Assembly (NCBI RefSeq): GCF_042676145.1
Contig: NZ_JBHTJW010000002.1
Coordinates: 682,001-746,000, forward strand
Reading direction: 5' to 3'
Length of the DNA stretch: 64,000 nucleotides
From: Methylophilus glucosoxydans
GTDB taxonomy: Bacteria; Pseudomonadota; Gammaproteobacteria; Burkholderiales; Methylophilaceae
This document shows positions 50,805-58,715 of this stretch, in pieces. The notes under the pieces are model-generated. The model saw only the letters and a program-made list of their open reading frames with translations. It did no database searches and had not been told where the DNA came from. Position 1 is the stretch's first letter. Every line of letters starts with the position of its first letter. Position numbers and translations under genes: made by a program.

Positions 50805-51857
50805 TCAGTTTTTCACTATTTCTGTAATAGTCGTCTTATCTTCATAATTTATTAACACGAAGAATATTTTCCCATTGCCTGCTTTTGATTTGTAAAACAC
50901 CCTGAATGGATTGCCAGATGGTTCTTTAAGTATGAGTGTCACAGGTGTTCTAAGATTGAATTCAAACTGAGTATTATTAAAATTATCAATGCTACCCAAA
51001 GCATCTGAATCACCAATATTCTCAATGATAAGAGAGTTTTCGTTGTCTTTAGTCTTTTGCCATTTAACAATCGCAAATGGTTCGCCAGCTACTTGAACTG
51101 TCTGTTCTGTAGCTCCACCTTCTTCAATTAGCCTTTTAACTTCGGTTTCTATCTGTAAAATTATTCCGCCCAAACACCAAGCCAATGTACATAAATCATT
51201 TGGTTCGAAATTCAGTCTTGATCCTAATGGAAATTTTCTTGTAACACTTGATATTAAAAGTTTTACCAATCCATTAGGTGAAGCAGCAGCAGGACCGCGA
51301 TATGATGGTTCAAATTCGATCTCATCTTCGCCATGAGGTCCAGTCTTAGAAACTATTATCCCGCGCCAAGTTAGTATTAGCTCCTGATTTCCATTGCAAT
51401 CACTAGATCCGATGATCCCGTGTCGGTGTATTAAACAATTCCGTGCTTTAGTAATTGAGTCTATTGCTGCTACATAGTCTTCATCCAAAATTAACTTTGG
51501 AAGAGCATGTAGCTTTCGATCTAGTCCTAAACGCTCAAAACGAATAAATTGATCTTCGTAACCGAGCAGTGCACTTTCAAGCTTAACAATTTCATTGAGT
51601 AATGTTGCAATAGATTCAGAAATGTCTGCCAGAGCATGACCTATAATCCATACTCTGTATTCCCATCTCATAATCTCGATGGTAGCTGGATCACTCACTT
51701 CCTCATCCGACAAGCCCATGCGTACAACAGTGCCAAGTTGAAAGATCGGAGCTGGGTCACGTTCTAAGGCTGCAATCGCATAAGCTACCGTACTTGTAAT
51801 TGAGTGAATACGTAATTTGGCAGCATGAGTTAATTCAAATAGTTCTTGAATATTCAT
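50805..51857 (-). CDS. Uncharacterised protein with an HEPN-like RNCLIH motif
   Basis: I do not recognise this 350-residue protein. It is soluble and mainly helical in the first 180 residues, with ARNCLIHRHGII at about 138-149. The R-N-x3-H arrangement is the hallmark of HEPN ribonuclease folds, but it also occurs in unrelated helical proteins. The C-terminal third is beta-rich (VAGEPFAIVKWQKTKDNEN onward). ATG 51857 (MNIQELFELTH) is preferred over a TTG at 51881. Codon use is AT-richer than in neighbouring housekeeping genes. Location directly behind tRNA-Lys suggests acquired DNA, and a defence or RNA-cleaving role is only a hypothesis. Confidence 0.6.
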   Translation of the reverse strand: MNIQELFELTHAAKLRIHSITSTVAYAIAALERDPAPIFQLGTVVRMGLSDEEVSDPATIEIMRWEYRVWIIGHALADISESIATLLNEIVKLESALLGYEDQFIRFERLGLDRKLHALPKLILDEDYVAAIDSITKARNCLIHRHGIIGSSDCNGNQELILTWRGIIVSKTGPHGEDEIEFEPSYRGPAAASPNGLVKLLISSVTRKFPLGSRLNFEPNDLCTLAWCLGGIILQIETEVKRLIEEGGATEQTVQVAGEPFAIVKWQKTKDNENSLIIENIGDSDALGSIDNFNNTQFEFNLRTPVTLILKEPSGNPFRVFYKSKAGNGKIFFVLINYEDKTTITEIVKN

Positions 51858-51910
51858 AGTTGGGCTGCAGTCGGTTATCAAAACTCTGTTTTACAGTTTG
51901 GAAAGGTTTT

Positions 51911-52172
51911 TTGCAACTTACTTCATATCCTTGTTAACTGCCGATAGTCGCACGTCTTGAGCCTTAGCCATGCAATCAAGGGCTGGCTGATACGACACGT
52001 TAGTCCATGTGGCTATCGCTGGCCGTTATGTTGGCTTAGTGTGGAAAGTCGGATTTGTACTGACGGAAGTGACTAGCGTTGATACTCAGCTTCGATTGTA
52101 AAGTGGTCAGTACTGGTTATATTGGAGACTCAACGTTAACGCCTTGGGTCTTTTTTGCAGGGAGAGGTAAAC
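51911..52172 (+). repeat. Degenerate long repeat, copy 1
   Basis: First of three related intergenic copies. Shared landmarks are TAGTCGCACGTC, GGGCTGGCTGATACGAC, TGGCCGTTA, GCCTTGGGTCTTTTTT and GAGGTAAACT in the same order. This copy has the most substitutions in the centre. It fills most of the 361-bp gap between the HEPN-like gene and the lipoprotein gene; no gene is supported in it. Confidence 0.8.
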
Positions 52173-52218
52173 TGGGGGCGGGTCATTAGTGCTGGATTAT
52201 TACTGACGTATGTATACT

Positions 52219-52749
52219 TCACTTACAAAAGCTGCTGTCTTCATCCATTGGGGAGCCGCCCATTTCTTTTCTTTCTGTGGGAACATCGATTAGCTCACTA
52301 TTAGGATACTCAGAAGATCTTATAGCTACATAACAATAATCATCTTCCCGCTTTGCTTTCAATATTGCTGTGTAATATCGGTTTCTCTGAGGTGTAAAAG
52401 ACACCCCAACATGACAGCCACGACTGCCATAATTAGTTCCAAGCCAAAAAGGCTGCAACGAAAGAGCAAATACTTCACCGCTATTGATTTTTATATAGCT
52501 AAAAGAAGATTTATCAATCCACTTAAACCCCTGTAGATAGTAGCGTCCTTTACAAGAGTCCGGGCTTTTATATGTATAAACATAAGTAGTTTCTGGTAAT
52601 TCATATCCAGGTGGACTGACGATTCGAAGGTAAGACACATCACCGGTATCTGTTGGTGTGTATGGTCGCGCTTTAATTGCGCAGCTTGGAAGCATAACAA
52701 CCATAATATTGAGCACAATCAAATGTACATATTTCGAATGAATATTCAT
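52219..52749 (-). CDS. Uncharacterised lipoprotein
   Basis: A 176-residue protein I do not recognise. The N-terminus (HLIVLNIMVVMLPSC) is a lipoprotein signal with Cys23 as probable lipidation site. The rest is beta-rich with Cys pairs (SPDSCKGRYY, GSRGCHVGV, DDYCYVAI, SSFCK) that could form disulfides. It resembles small accessory lipoproteins of unknown role. It is flanked on both sides by copies of the long repeat. Confidence 0.65.
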   Translation of the reverse strand: MNIHSKYVHLIVLNIMVVMLPSCAIKARPYTPTDTGDVSYLRIVSPPGYELPETTYVYTYKSPDSCKGRYYLQGFKWIDKSSFSYIKINSGEVFALSLQPFWLGTNYGSRGCHVGVSFTPQRNRYYTAILKAKREDDYCYVAIRSSEYPNSELIDVPTERKEMGGSPMDEDSSFCK

Positions 52750-52904
52750 ATAGCAGATAGTATGCTTCTGGCAGTTGGTAAAGAAAATAACAATACCATT
52801 GTCTACAAAATAACGAGAGAAGAAAAAGAGTTTAATCTCATCTGGGTCGGCTAAGTGGGCAGTATCGGACTGGTCAGGTCGTCGAGTCGCACTTTCAGTT
52901 TACA

Positions 52905-53170
52905 CCCCGAAACTTACCCACTTGCAACCTCAAACCTTGCGCATAGTCGCACGTCTCGAGCCATAGCCATGCAATCAGGGGCTGGCTGATACGACGGTGA
53001 TCCCGGTGGTAATCGTTGGCCGTTAAGTTGGCTTGGCGTGGGAGTTGGGATTTGTCCAAGCGGGAGCGGCTTACCGTTGATATTCAGATTCGATTGTTAG
53101 GTGGGCAGGTCATTATGAGAGGCTTGAGGATAACGCCTTGGGTCTTTTTTGTTTTGTGGTGAGGTAAACT
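52905..53170 (+). repeat. Degenerate long repeat, copy 2
   Basis: Most complete copy. It begins near GAAACTTACCCACTTGCAACC and carries the landmarks TAGTCGCACGTC, CAGGGGCTGGCTGATACGAC, GGCCGTTAAGTTGGCTTGG, GATTTGTCC, GAGGCTTGAGGA, GCCTTGGGTCTTTTTT and GAGGTAAACT. On the minus strand part of it is open for about 44 codons (GQIPTPTPSQLNGQRLPPGS), but copies differ by stops, so coding is not supported. It occupies most of the 466-bp gap 52750-53215; the first 150 bp hold nothing recognisable. Confidence 0.85.
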
Positions 53171-53215
53171 AATAATGAATAATAGAGGATAGGGCTTTGG
53201 CCCTCAAAATAAAGT

Positions 53216-53953
53216 ATGTTTTCTCTTATCTCTTTGCTCCTGTACTTTGCGTTTTTGTTATCTCTTCCTGTGGCAATTTTTTTCTTTGCACGAAATGCGG
53301 GAATTATCGTCAGAAAACGGACTCATAGCACAGCTCTAGGCTTTGGAACTGCTGCAGTACTAATTGCGTTGCCTATCGCTTGGGTCGGATTGTCAGTAGT
53401 AGAATTTCGTCACTCTTGTACACCGCCAATGCAAGCTTACATCCCTCAGTGGGTGGGGCCTCAAGAGGGATTTTTGTTGGCAGGCGATAGATTGAGTACC
53501 CTGTCGCTACAAAAGTTTATTAATGTCCCGTTGAGCGATCTCATGGCGCATGGCATTCGTTATTATGAGGAACCTGATGGTTGGCAAGGATCGAATAATG
53601 TCACCCGTCGTTTTGTCAGTAGTTCCGAAAATTCAAAAATAATTCTAAGTAAGTATTCTTTGGTTACCACCATAGAAAAGAAGTCTTGGCGACCAATTTT
53701 CCATATAACACATAAAGTCGAGCGTATTTCGGATCGTGCAGTTATCGCTTCTACCAAAGATATTGTGTTTGGCGGAGGGGTAATTGGTATGTATCTTCGT
53801 GGGTTGGGCGGAGGACAGGACGCAGAATATCTCAGTTGCGGCTATGTGAGCGAACAAATCGTTCATTGGCGACCTAATGACGCTTCTGATCCCAGCTACC
53901 GAGAGTATCAGCGCGCAGATTTTCAGTTCCTTCTTAAGGCACTTGGCCATTAG
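53216..53953 (+). CDS. Uncharacterised membrane-anchored protein
   Basis: A 245-residue protein I do not recognise. Two N-terminal hydrophobic helices (about 4-25 and 42-62) are followed by a soluble, probably periplasmic domain with Trp/Gly-rich stretches (PQWVGPQEGFLLAG, GGGVIGMYLRGLGGGQDAEY). Cys68 and Cys210 may pair. The coding sequence is AT-richer than housekeeping neighbours. It lies between repeat copies 2 and 3. Confidence 0.65.
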   Translation: MFSLISLLLYFAFLLSLPVAIFFFARNAGIIVRKRTHSTALGFGTAAVLIALPIAWVGLSVVEFRHSCTPPMQAYIPQWVGPQEGFLLAGDRLSTLSLQKFINVPLSDLMAHGIRYYEEPDGWQGSNNVTRRFVSSSENSKIILSKYSLVTTIEKKSWRPIFHITHKVERISDRAVIASTKDIVFGGGVIGMYLRGLGGGQDAEYLSCGYVSEQIVHWRPNDASDPSYREYQRADFQFLLKALGH

Positions 53954-53980
53954 GGCTTGAGTCTCATCTCAACTTCTTAA

Positions 53981-54160
53981 CAAAACTCACCTACTCGCAG
54001 CCCCAAACCCTGCCCATAGTCTCACGTCTTGAGCCATAGCCTGACAATCAGGGGCTGACTGATACGACGGTAATCCCGGCGGCAATCGTTGGCCGTTATG
54101 CTGGCTTGGCGGGGGGGGTGGTATTTGTCCAGGGGGAGTGGCTGGCTCTAATAAGAGGCT
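53981..54160 (+). repeat. Degenerate long repeat, copy 3 (3'-truncated)
   Basis: It matches copy 2 from about CAAAACTCACCTACTCGCAG through TAGTCTCACGTC, CAGGGGCTGACTGATACGAC, ATCGTTGGCCGTTA, GTATTTGTCC and AAGAGGCTTGA. It then breaks off where the EAL-domain remnant begins. The terminator-like 3' part present in copies 1 and 2 is missing. Confidence 0.85.
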
Positions 54161-54166
54161 TGAAAA

Positions 54167-54397
54167 TTGAGTGAGCCACTCACAACGAGAGACTCAGATA
54201 GCGTAGATGGTGAAATTAGAACTGGGTCTTGTTCGGTTGTAGTGACTATTGCAGAAGGCATAGAAAGTGATATTGCAGCGATTGGTTTGCGAGAGCTAGG
54301 TTGTAAAATTGGTCAAGGACATTATTTTGCCGATCCAATGGATGAGGTTGAGACTTTGCGTTGGTTAGAGGAGTGGAATAAAAACTTGGCGAGTTAA
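54167..54397 (+). pseudogene. C-terminal remnant of an EAL-domain phosphodiesterase
   Basis: A 76-codon open frame from a TTG. From about residue 25 it reads VVVTIAEGIESDIAAIGLRE, then LGCKIGQGHYFADPM, which is the end of an EAL domain (consensus AEGVET...LGCDxxQGYLFxxP). The catalytic EAL motif and most of the barrel are missing, so it cannot hydrolyse c-di-GMP. The first 24 codons have no EAL similarity. It begins exactly where repeat copy 3 breaks off, which points to a deletion or rearrangement that removed the front of the gene. Confidence 0.8.
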
Positions 54398-54550
54398 TGT
54401 AATAAGTAAGCAGCGTCTCAAGGGGGTTTTTTGATGTAATTTCAAAGCCAAATGAATAGGATTTGATTTGAGTGACTTCTCTTGCTCAGATCAAAAATCC
54501 TTAATAAAATATTGGTCAATTAAGTAAATGTTTTTGACGTTTTTCGCATT

Positions 54551-54892
54551 ATGTCTCTCAGTAGTTTGTACAACAATTCATCTGACGTAAACCGTCGTTT
54601 GTGGCGCAAAAAGTCTCAGTTAATTGATAGTACTGGACGCGCTTATACTGCAGTTACCCACGATATTTCCATGAGCGGCATGAGCCTGTTTGCGGATAAG
54701 TATTACAAGCCGGGGCAGGTGTGTGATGTGGAGATTCCGGTGGCGGCTGAGTCTGGCTTGCGCAAATACAGGTTTAACTGTCGAGTGGTTTTTTCATCCT
54801 TGTGCGGGATGCGGGGATTCAGGACCAATTTGGAGTTTCTGGATGTGCCGTCAGAAAATAAACACTTGATTCAGTCAGTGATGTCCAGATAA
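54551..54892 (+). CDS. PilZ-domain c-di-GMP receptor candidate
   Basis: A 113-residue single-domain protein. The c-di-GMP-binding motifs are visible: RRLWRK (RxxxR, about 15-20) and DISMSGMSL (D/NxSxxG, about 38-46). PilZ proteins alter motility, pili or polysaccharide output when c-di-GMP binds. The GGDEF-EAL gene 660 bp downstream and the pilin genes elsewhere in the window are possible partners (inference). Confidence 0.88.
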   Translation: MSLSSLYNNSSDVNRRLWRKKSQLIDSTGRAYTAVTHDISMSGMSLFADKYYKPGQVCDVEIPVAAESGLRKYRFNCRVVFSSLCGMRGFRTNLEFLDVPSENKHLIQSVMSR

Positions 54893-54921
54893 GCGTGTGG
54901 GCGGATGGTCGCCACGAGAGA

Positions 54922-54955
54922 TAAAAGACCCAGGGTGTGTGCCTTGGGTCTTTTT
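54922..54955. terminator. Bidirectional terminator between PilZ and a small membrane protein
   Basis: Ten-bp arms AAAAGACCCA and TGGGTCTTTT, with extra GG/CC pairing, surround a short loop; A- and T-runs flank both sides. Its right half, GCCTTGGGTCTTTTT, is the same sequence found at the 3' end of repeat copies 1 and 2. Confidence 0.85.
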
Positions 54956-54964
54956 GTTTTTGGC

Positions 54965-55201
54965 TCACTGTTTTTTGCTCAGGGTGCACTTTTTCCAGGT
55001 GTAGGCGCCGCAGGTCATTAAGTAGAGGATGGCGGAGAAGATATTGAGGACGGGCACCATACTTCTGAAGGTGAGGAAGAAGGCTTTGCCCAGGGCGTGC
55101 CTGGGAGTGTTGAATTCGCAGTTTCTGAATTCAATCAGCGAGCCGATGGCGGAGATAATGAGTGGTACTAAATAGAATGCCGAGAATACTTTAAAGTCCA
55201 T
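54965..55201 (-). CDS. Small uncharacterised membrane protein
   Basis: A 78-residue protein with two hydrophobic segments (VFSAFYLVPLIISAIGSLIE and LTFRSMVPVLNIFSAILYLM) and a Lys-rich C-terminus (WKKCTLSKKQ). No family is recognised. A possible ribosome site is GGGGGC upstream. It is convergent with the PilZ gene at a shared terminator. Probability of being real rests on length, hydrophobic pattern and position. Confidence 0.55.
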   Translation of the reverse strand: MDFKVFSAFYLVPLIISAIGSLIEFRNCEFNTPRHALGKAFFLTFRSMVPVLNIFSAILYLMTCGAYTWKKCTLSKKQ

Positions 55202-55291
55202 TGTGTGCCCCCGAGTTGTTTTTATGATTATAAATATATCTGGTTTAATGCGGTTTGGGGATGATTCCCGCGCTTGAGGTCTAGTGGTGAC

Positions 55292-55405
55292 ATGTGTTGC
55301 ATGCAGGGGATGGGCTGGTTATTTTTAAACGCTTGTATTAGCATCTTTGCTGGGGTAATTGTTGGTCTGGTGATGTTTGTATTTCGCGCCATACCCCTGT
55401 CTTAA
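55292..55405 (+). CDS. Candidate 37-residue membrane micro-protein
   Basis: The frame from ATG 55292 to TAA 55405 reads MCCMQGMGWLFLNACISIFA, then GVIVGLVMFVFRAIPLS, a single hydrophobic helix with a terminal basic residue. GAGG lies about 12 bp upstream. It falls in the 351-bp gap before the GGDEF-EAL gene, where nothing else is recognisable. Such short hydrophobic frames can arise by chance. Confidence 0.25.
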   Translation: MCCMQGMGWLFLNACISIFAGVIVGLVMFVFRAIPLS

Positions 55406-55552
55406 ACTTGTCTGGTCGTGTTGATGTCTGGCCGGTCTGTATCACTGATTCATCTGTATCAATCAATTTGTCGGATGTTTATCTGTGTAATTGGCGAATT
55501 GATTTTAGTCACTTCCCTTAAATTAATGTGCGGGGGCTTAAGCTGGACATCC

Positions 55553-58039
55553 ATGACTGCACAAAAAAACATATTCGCAGGGCAGGGCGCGCTTATCAGA
55601 ATGATATGGCTGATAGGCTTGTGTGTTCTATTGTGTTGCCTATATTTGGCGACGGGCGATGATTTTTCTGCCGAGGCGGGTTCTGTCAGTTTGCTTCTGG
55701 TGATCGGCCTAGTGGTGTGGAGTGTGGGCGGCTGGTTGGCCTGGCGCCAGCAAGTGCTCTTCAAGCGACGTGTGGAGGCACAGCAGGCTGAAGCCAGCGC
55801 GCAGCATAGGCAGCTGAATCAGCTCTACATGGCTTTAAGTCAGTGTAATCAGTTAATTATTCAAAGCCAGAATCAACAGGCGCTGTTCGACCAGATTTGT
55901 CGCATTATTGTACATCTGGGCCACGCGAATCTGGTCTGGGTCGGTGAGCTGGATCATGATACCAAGCAGGTTCGGGTGGCGAGTGCTTATGGTTCAGGGC
56001 TTGAGTATCTCGATCAGCTGACCATTACGGCAGATCCTTCACAGGTCAGTGGCAGAGGACCTTGTGGGTTGGCGATTGTGTCAGACCATCCTTACTGGGT
56101 GCAGCATTTCCAAACGCATCCGGTCACCGCGCCCTGGCATGACAAAGCCAAGGAGTTCAATTGGCATTCAGCCGCTTTTTTACCGTTGCATACAGAAGGC
56201 CGGGTGATAGGTTGCCTGGCATTGTATGCCCAGCAGCCGCAGGCGTTTCATGAAAATATCCAGCATTTACTCAAGGACATGGCGGCCAATATTGATTTTG
56301 CGCTGGACCGCTTTGCGGTAGAGGCGCAGCGCACGGCTTTTAGGCGGGATTTGCAGATCAGTGAGCAGCGCGCGCAGCTTGTGCTTGAAAACGCGCTGGA
56401 TGCGATTGTGAATATTGATCAGGCCGGGCGGATTGTAGAGTGGAATCGGGCGGCCAGCCAACTGTTTGGCTATGCGCGAGCTGATGTCATGGGACGCGAT
56501 CTGGGCGAGGTCATTGTCCCTTCCGCTTACAGGGAGGCGCATCATCAGGGCATGCTGCGCTTGCAGCAAACCGGCCAATCTACGCTGCTGGGTAAGTTGA
56601 TTGAGATCACGGCGATCCGGCGCGATGGTCAGGAGTTTCCGATCGAGCTGACGATTGTTGAAATCGAGCGCGACGACGATCGTTATTACAGCGCGTTTAT
56701 CCGCGACATTACCACGCGAAAACAGGCTGAGGAACGCATTCGATTTCTGGCTAATTATGACGCCTTGACCGGGCTGCCGAATCGCAACCTGCTCACCGAG
56801 CGCGTGATGGCTGAAATCGAAAAAGCCTGGGATCAGGATGGGCAGTTTGCGTTGATGTTTCTCGACCTGGACCACTTTAAGGACGTGAATGATAGTCTGG
56901 GCCATCGCTATGGCGATAATCTGCTGGTGGCACTCACCAAGCGCTTTCAGGCCATGGTGCGCCCGCAAGATACGATTTGCCGCCTGGGCGGTGACGAGTT
57001 TGTCTTTCTGCTGACTGAGGCCGATCAGGCGATGGCCAAGGACATGGTCGAGCGCCTGCTCAAGGTGGTTGAGCTGCCTGTGATTATTGACCAGTATGAG
57101 TTAACGATCACGGCCTCAATTGGCGTGGCGATTTATCCTGATGACGGGTTGGATATGGAAAGCCTGCAACGCAATGCGGATGTCGCCATGTATCGCGCCA
57201 AGCAGGAGAGTCGTAACAGTTTCCGTTTCTTTAGCAATCATATGCAATTGCAAACGGCGCGCAATTTGCAATTGGTGAATGGCCTGCGTCACGCCATTGC
57301 CCTGGGGCAATTGGCAGTGTATTACCAGCCACAAATTGCACTGGAGAATGGGCAGTTGGTTGGCGTGGAGGCGTTGTTGCGATGGCAGCATCCACAGTTG
57401 GGCTTTATCTCGCCTGCAGAGTTTATTCCACTGGCGGAGTCTAACGGGCTGATTATTGCCATTGGTAGCTGGGTACTGGAACAGGCGACGCAGCAAATTC
57501 AGCGTTGGCAGCAGCTGGGATTAGACAAGATGACGGTCTCGGTCAATCTCTCCAGTATTCAGTTCCGTGATCCCAAATTACCTGCGCTGGTGAAAAGCAC
57601 GCTTGAGCGCTATGACGTGGCACCAGATTGCCTAGAGCTTGAACTGACCGAAGGTGTAGCCCTAGAGAACCCCATGGGGGCGGTGACCATGATGGATGCG
57701 CTCAACGCGCTAGGCGTACGGCTGTCGATTGACGACTTCGGGACTGGCTATTCGTCTTTAAGTTATCTCAAAAAATTCAAGGTCTATAAGCTCAAGGTCG
57801 ATCAGTCTTTTGTGCGCGACCTCACCACCGATGATGAAGACAAGGCCATTGTCATTGCCATCATTCAACTGGCGCGCAGCCTGGGCCTGAAAACCATTGC
57901 CGAAGGGGTGGAAACGCCTGAACAACAAGCCTTTTTGCAGGCGCAAGGCTGTGATGAAATGCAAGGCTACCTGTTAAGCAAACCCATGCAAGTCGAGGAT
58001 GCCACCGCATTCTTGCTGGCCTACCCGCACCATCACTAA
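55553..58039 (+). CDS. GAF-PAS-GGDEF-EAL cyclic-di-GMP enzyme
   Basis: With ATG 55553 (MTAQKNIFAGQGALIRM) the product is 828 residues; longer readings from 55418 or 55526 are possible. Two N-terminal helices (about 15-70) are followed by a GAF domain (about 100-260), a PAS domain (about 275-400), a GGDEF domain (about 405-570) with RLGGDEF and an I-site RPQD five residues before it, and an EAL domain (about 580-825) with VGVEALLRW, DDFGTGYSSL and IAEGVET. Both catalytic motifs are intact, so it could make and degrade c-di-GMP; which activity dominates is unknown. It is probably membrane-attached. Confidence 0.93.
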   Translation: MTAQKNIFAGQGALIRMIWLIGLCVLLCCLYLATGDDFSAEAGSVSLLLVIGLVVWSVGGWLAWRQQVLFKRRVEAQQAEASAQHRQLNQLYMALSQCNQLIIQSQNQQALFDQICRIIVHLGHANLVWVGELDHDTKQVRVASAYGSGLEYLDQLTITADPSQVSGRGPCGLAIVSDHPYWVQHFQTHPVTAPWHDKAKEFNWHSAAFLPLHTEGRVIGCLALYAQQPQAFHENIQHLLKDMAANIDFALDRFAVEAQRTAFRRDLQISEQRAQLVLENALDAIVNIDQAGRIVEWNRAASQLFGYARADVMGRDLGEVIVPSAYREAHHQGMLRLQQTGQSTLLGKLIEITAIRRDGQEFPIELTIVEIERDDDRYYSAFIRDITTRKQAEERIRFLANYDALTGLPNRNLLTERVMAEIEKAWDQDGQFALMFLDLDHFKDVNDSLGHRYGDNLLVALTKRFQAMVRPQDTICRLGGDEFVFLLTEADQAMAKDMVERLLKVVELPVIIDQYELTITASIGVAIYPDDGLDMESLQRNADVAMYRAKQESRNSFRFFSNHMQLQTARNLQLVNGLRHAIALGQLAVYYQPQIALENGQLVGVEALLRWQHPQLGFISPAEFIPLAESNGLIIAIGSWVLEQATQQIQRWQQLGLDKMTVSVNLSSIQFRDPKLPALVKSTLERYDVAPDCLELELTEGVALENPMGAVTMMDALNALGVRLSIDDFGTGYSSLSYLKKFKVYKLKVDQSFVRDLTTDDEDKAIVIAIIQLARSLGLKTIAEGVETPEQQAFLQAQGCDEMQGYLLSKPMQVEDATAFLLAYPHHH

Positions 58040-58101
58040 TCGCTAATCGCACGATCTCTGGCCCTTATTTACCACCGCTATCACGCCTGCTGTCATTTTG
58101 G

Positions 58102-58132
58102 TTGACTTTATAAATGATAATCATTATCATTT
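58102..58132 (+). promoter_or_regulatory. Sigma-70 promoter overlapped by a Fur box
   Basis: TTGACT (58102-58107) and TATCAT (58125-58130) are 17 bp apart. Over the spacer and -10 lies AATGATAATCATTATCATT (58113-58131), a perfect palindrome around its centre that matches the Fur consensus in nearly all positions. Fur bound here with Fe2+ would block RNA polymerase, so the genes downstream should be expressed under iron limitation. Confidence 0.88.
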
Positions 58133-58160
58133 AATTTCAATCAGCTAAAGGAGGCTTGTG

Positions 58161-58370
58161 ATGAAACGTCAAACTGTTGTGGGTAAAACCATGCTGGCCG
58201 GCAACACCGCATGCAAAGTACTTTATCACCAGTCATCAGACATGGTGGAGCTCGAAGTGGGCGGGACTACGCTCAAGTTTGAAGCAGACAGCTTTATTGT
58301 GATTAATGAAATGTTGCGCAAGGCGGCGGCACGGATTGTGATGCAGACCGAGATTGCGATGACGGTTTAG
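58161..58370 (+). CDS. Small iron-regulated protein of unknown family, paralogue A
   Basis: A 69-residue protein starting MKRQTVVGKTMLAGNTACKV. The ATG at 58161 follows AAAGGAGG at six bp; a GTG directly before it is less likely. The pattern of short strands and one helix (KVLYHQSSDMVELEVGGTTL, then EMLRKAAARI) reappears in the third gene of the operon, so the two are paralogues. No cysteine-rich or transmembrane pattern is seen. Function is unknown; Fur control suggests iron acquisition or iron sparing. Confidence 0.75.
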   Translation: MKRQTVVGKTMLAGNTACKVLYHQSSDMVELEVGGTTLKFEADSFIVINEMLRKAAARIVMQTEIAMTV

Positions 58371-58385
58371 AGAGGAGAACACACT

Positions 58386-58658
58386 ATGCAAACCATGACT
58401 ATGCCTGCCATGCGTTATGACCCCAGCTTGCCCGATGCCGAGTCTGTGATGGCCTCGCTGCTATATGTGGCGACGTTATATATCAAAAAACCCACCTATG
58501 ACTTGGCCAAGCAGGCGTTGCGGCTAGCTGAAACATTGGCTGCGCCAGAATACGCGGATTCCGACCTCATTTGTCACGTGTCGCGCCGCATGTGCGTGCA
58601 CTGGACCCTGCTAGTCAATGAACATGAGCAGGCCAGCCCGGCACTGGCGACCAGCTAA
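58386..58658 (+). CDS. Small iron-regulated protein of unknown family, middle gene
   Basis: A 90-residue, mostly helical protein (PDAESVMASLLYVATLYIKK, then AKQALRLAETLAAPEYA) with two Cys. I recognise no family. AGAGGAGA sits 7 bp before the ATG, and it begins 15 bp after the first small gene, so both are on the Fur-controlled transcript. Confidence 0.75.
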   Translation: MQTMTMPAMRYDPSLPDAESVMASLLYVATLYIKKPTYDLAKQALRLAETLAAPEYADSDLICHVSRRMCVHWTLLVNEHEQASPALATS

Positions 58659-58715
58659 GCGCGCGCTTTTGGTGCTGATGGATGAACCCTGATCGACGAA
58701 TGGTAGAAAGAAAAC

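Noticed and set aside
51911..54160. Integron-type gene cassettes with attC sites
   Set aside because: The repeats are longer than typical attC sites and I could not find paired RYYYAAC/GTTRRRY core sites at the ends. The genes point in different directions and no integrase is present.
50652..55201. Integrated prophage or integrative element at tRNA-Lys
   Set aside because: No integrase, phage or conjugation gene is seen, and I found no repeat of the tRNA 3' end downstream. Only the composition shift and orphan genes remain.
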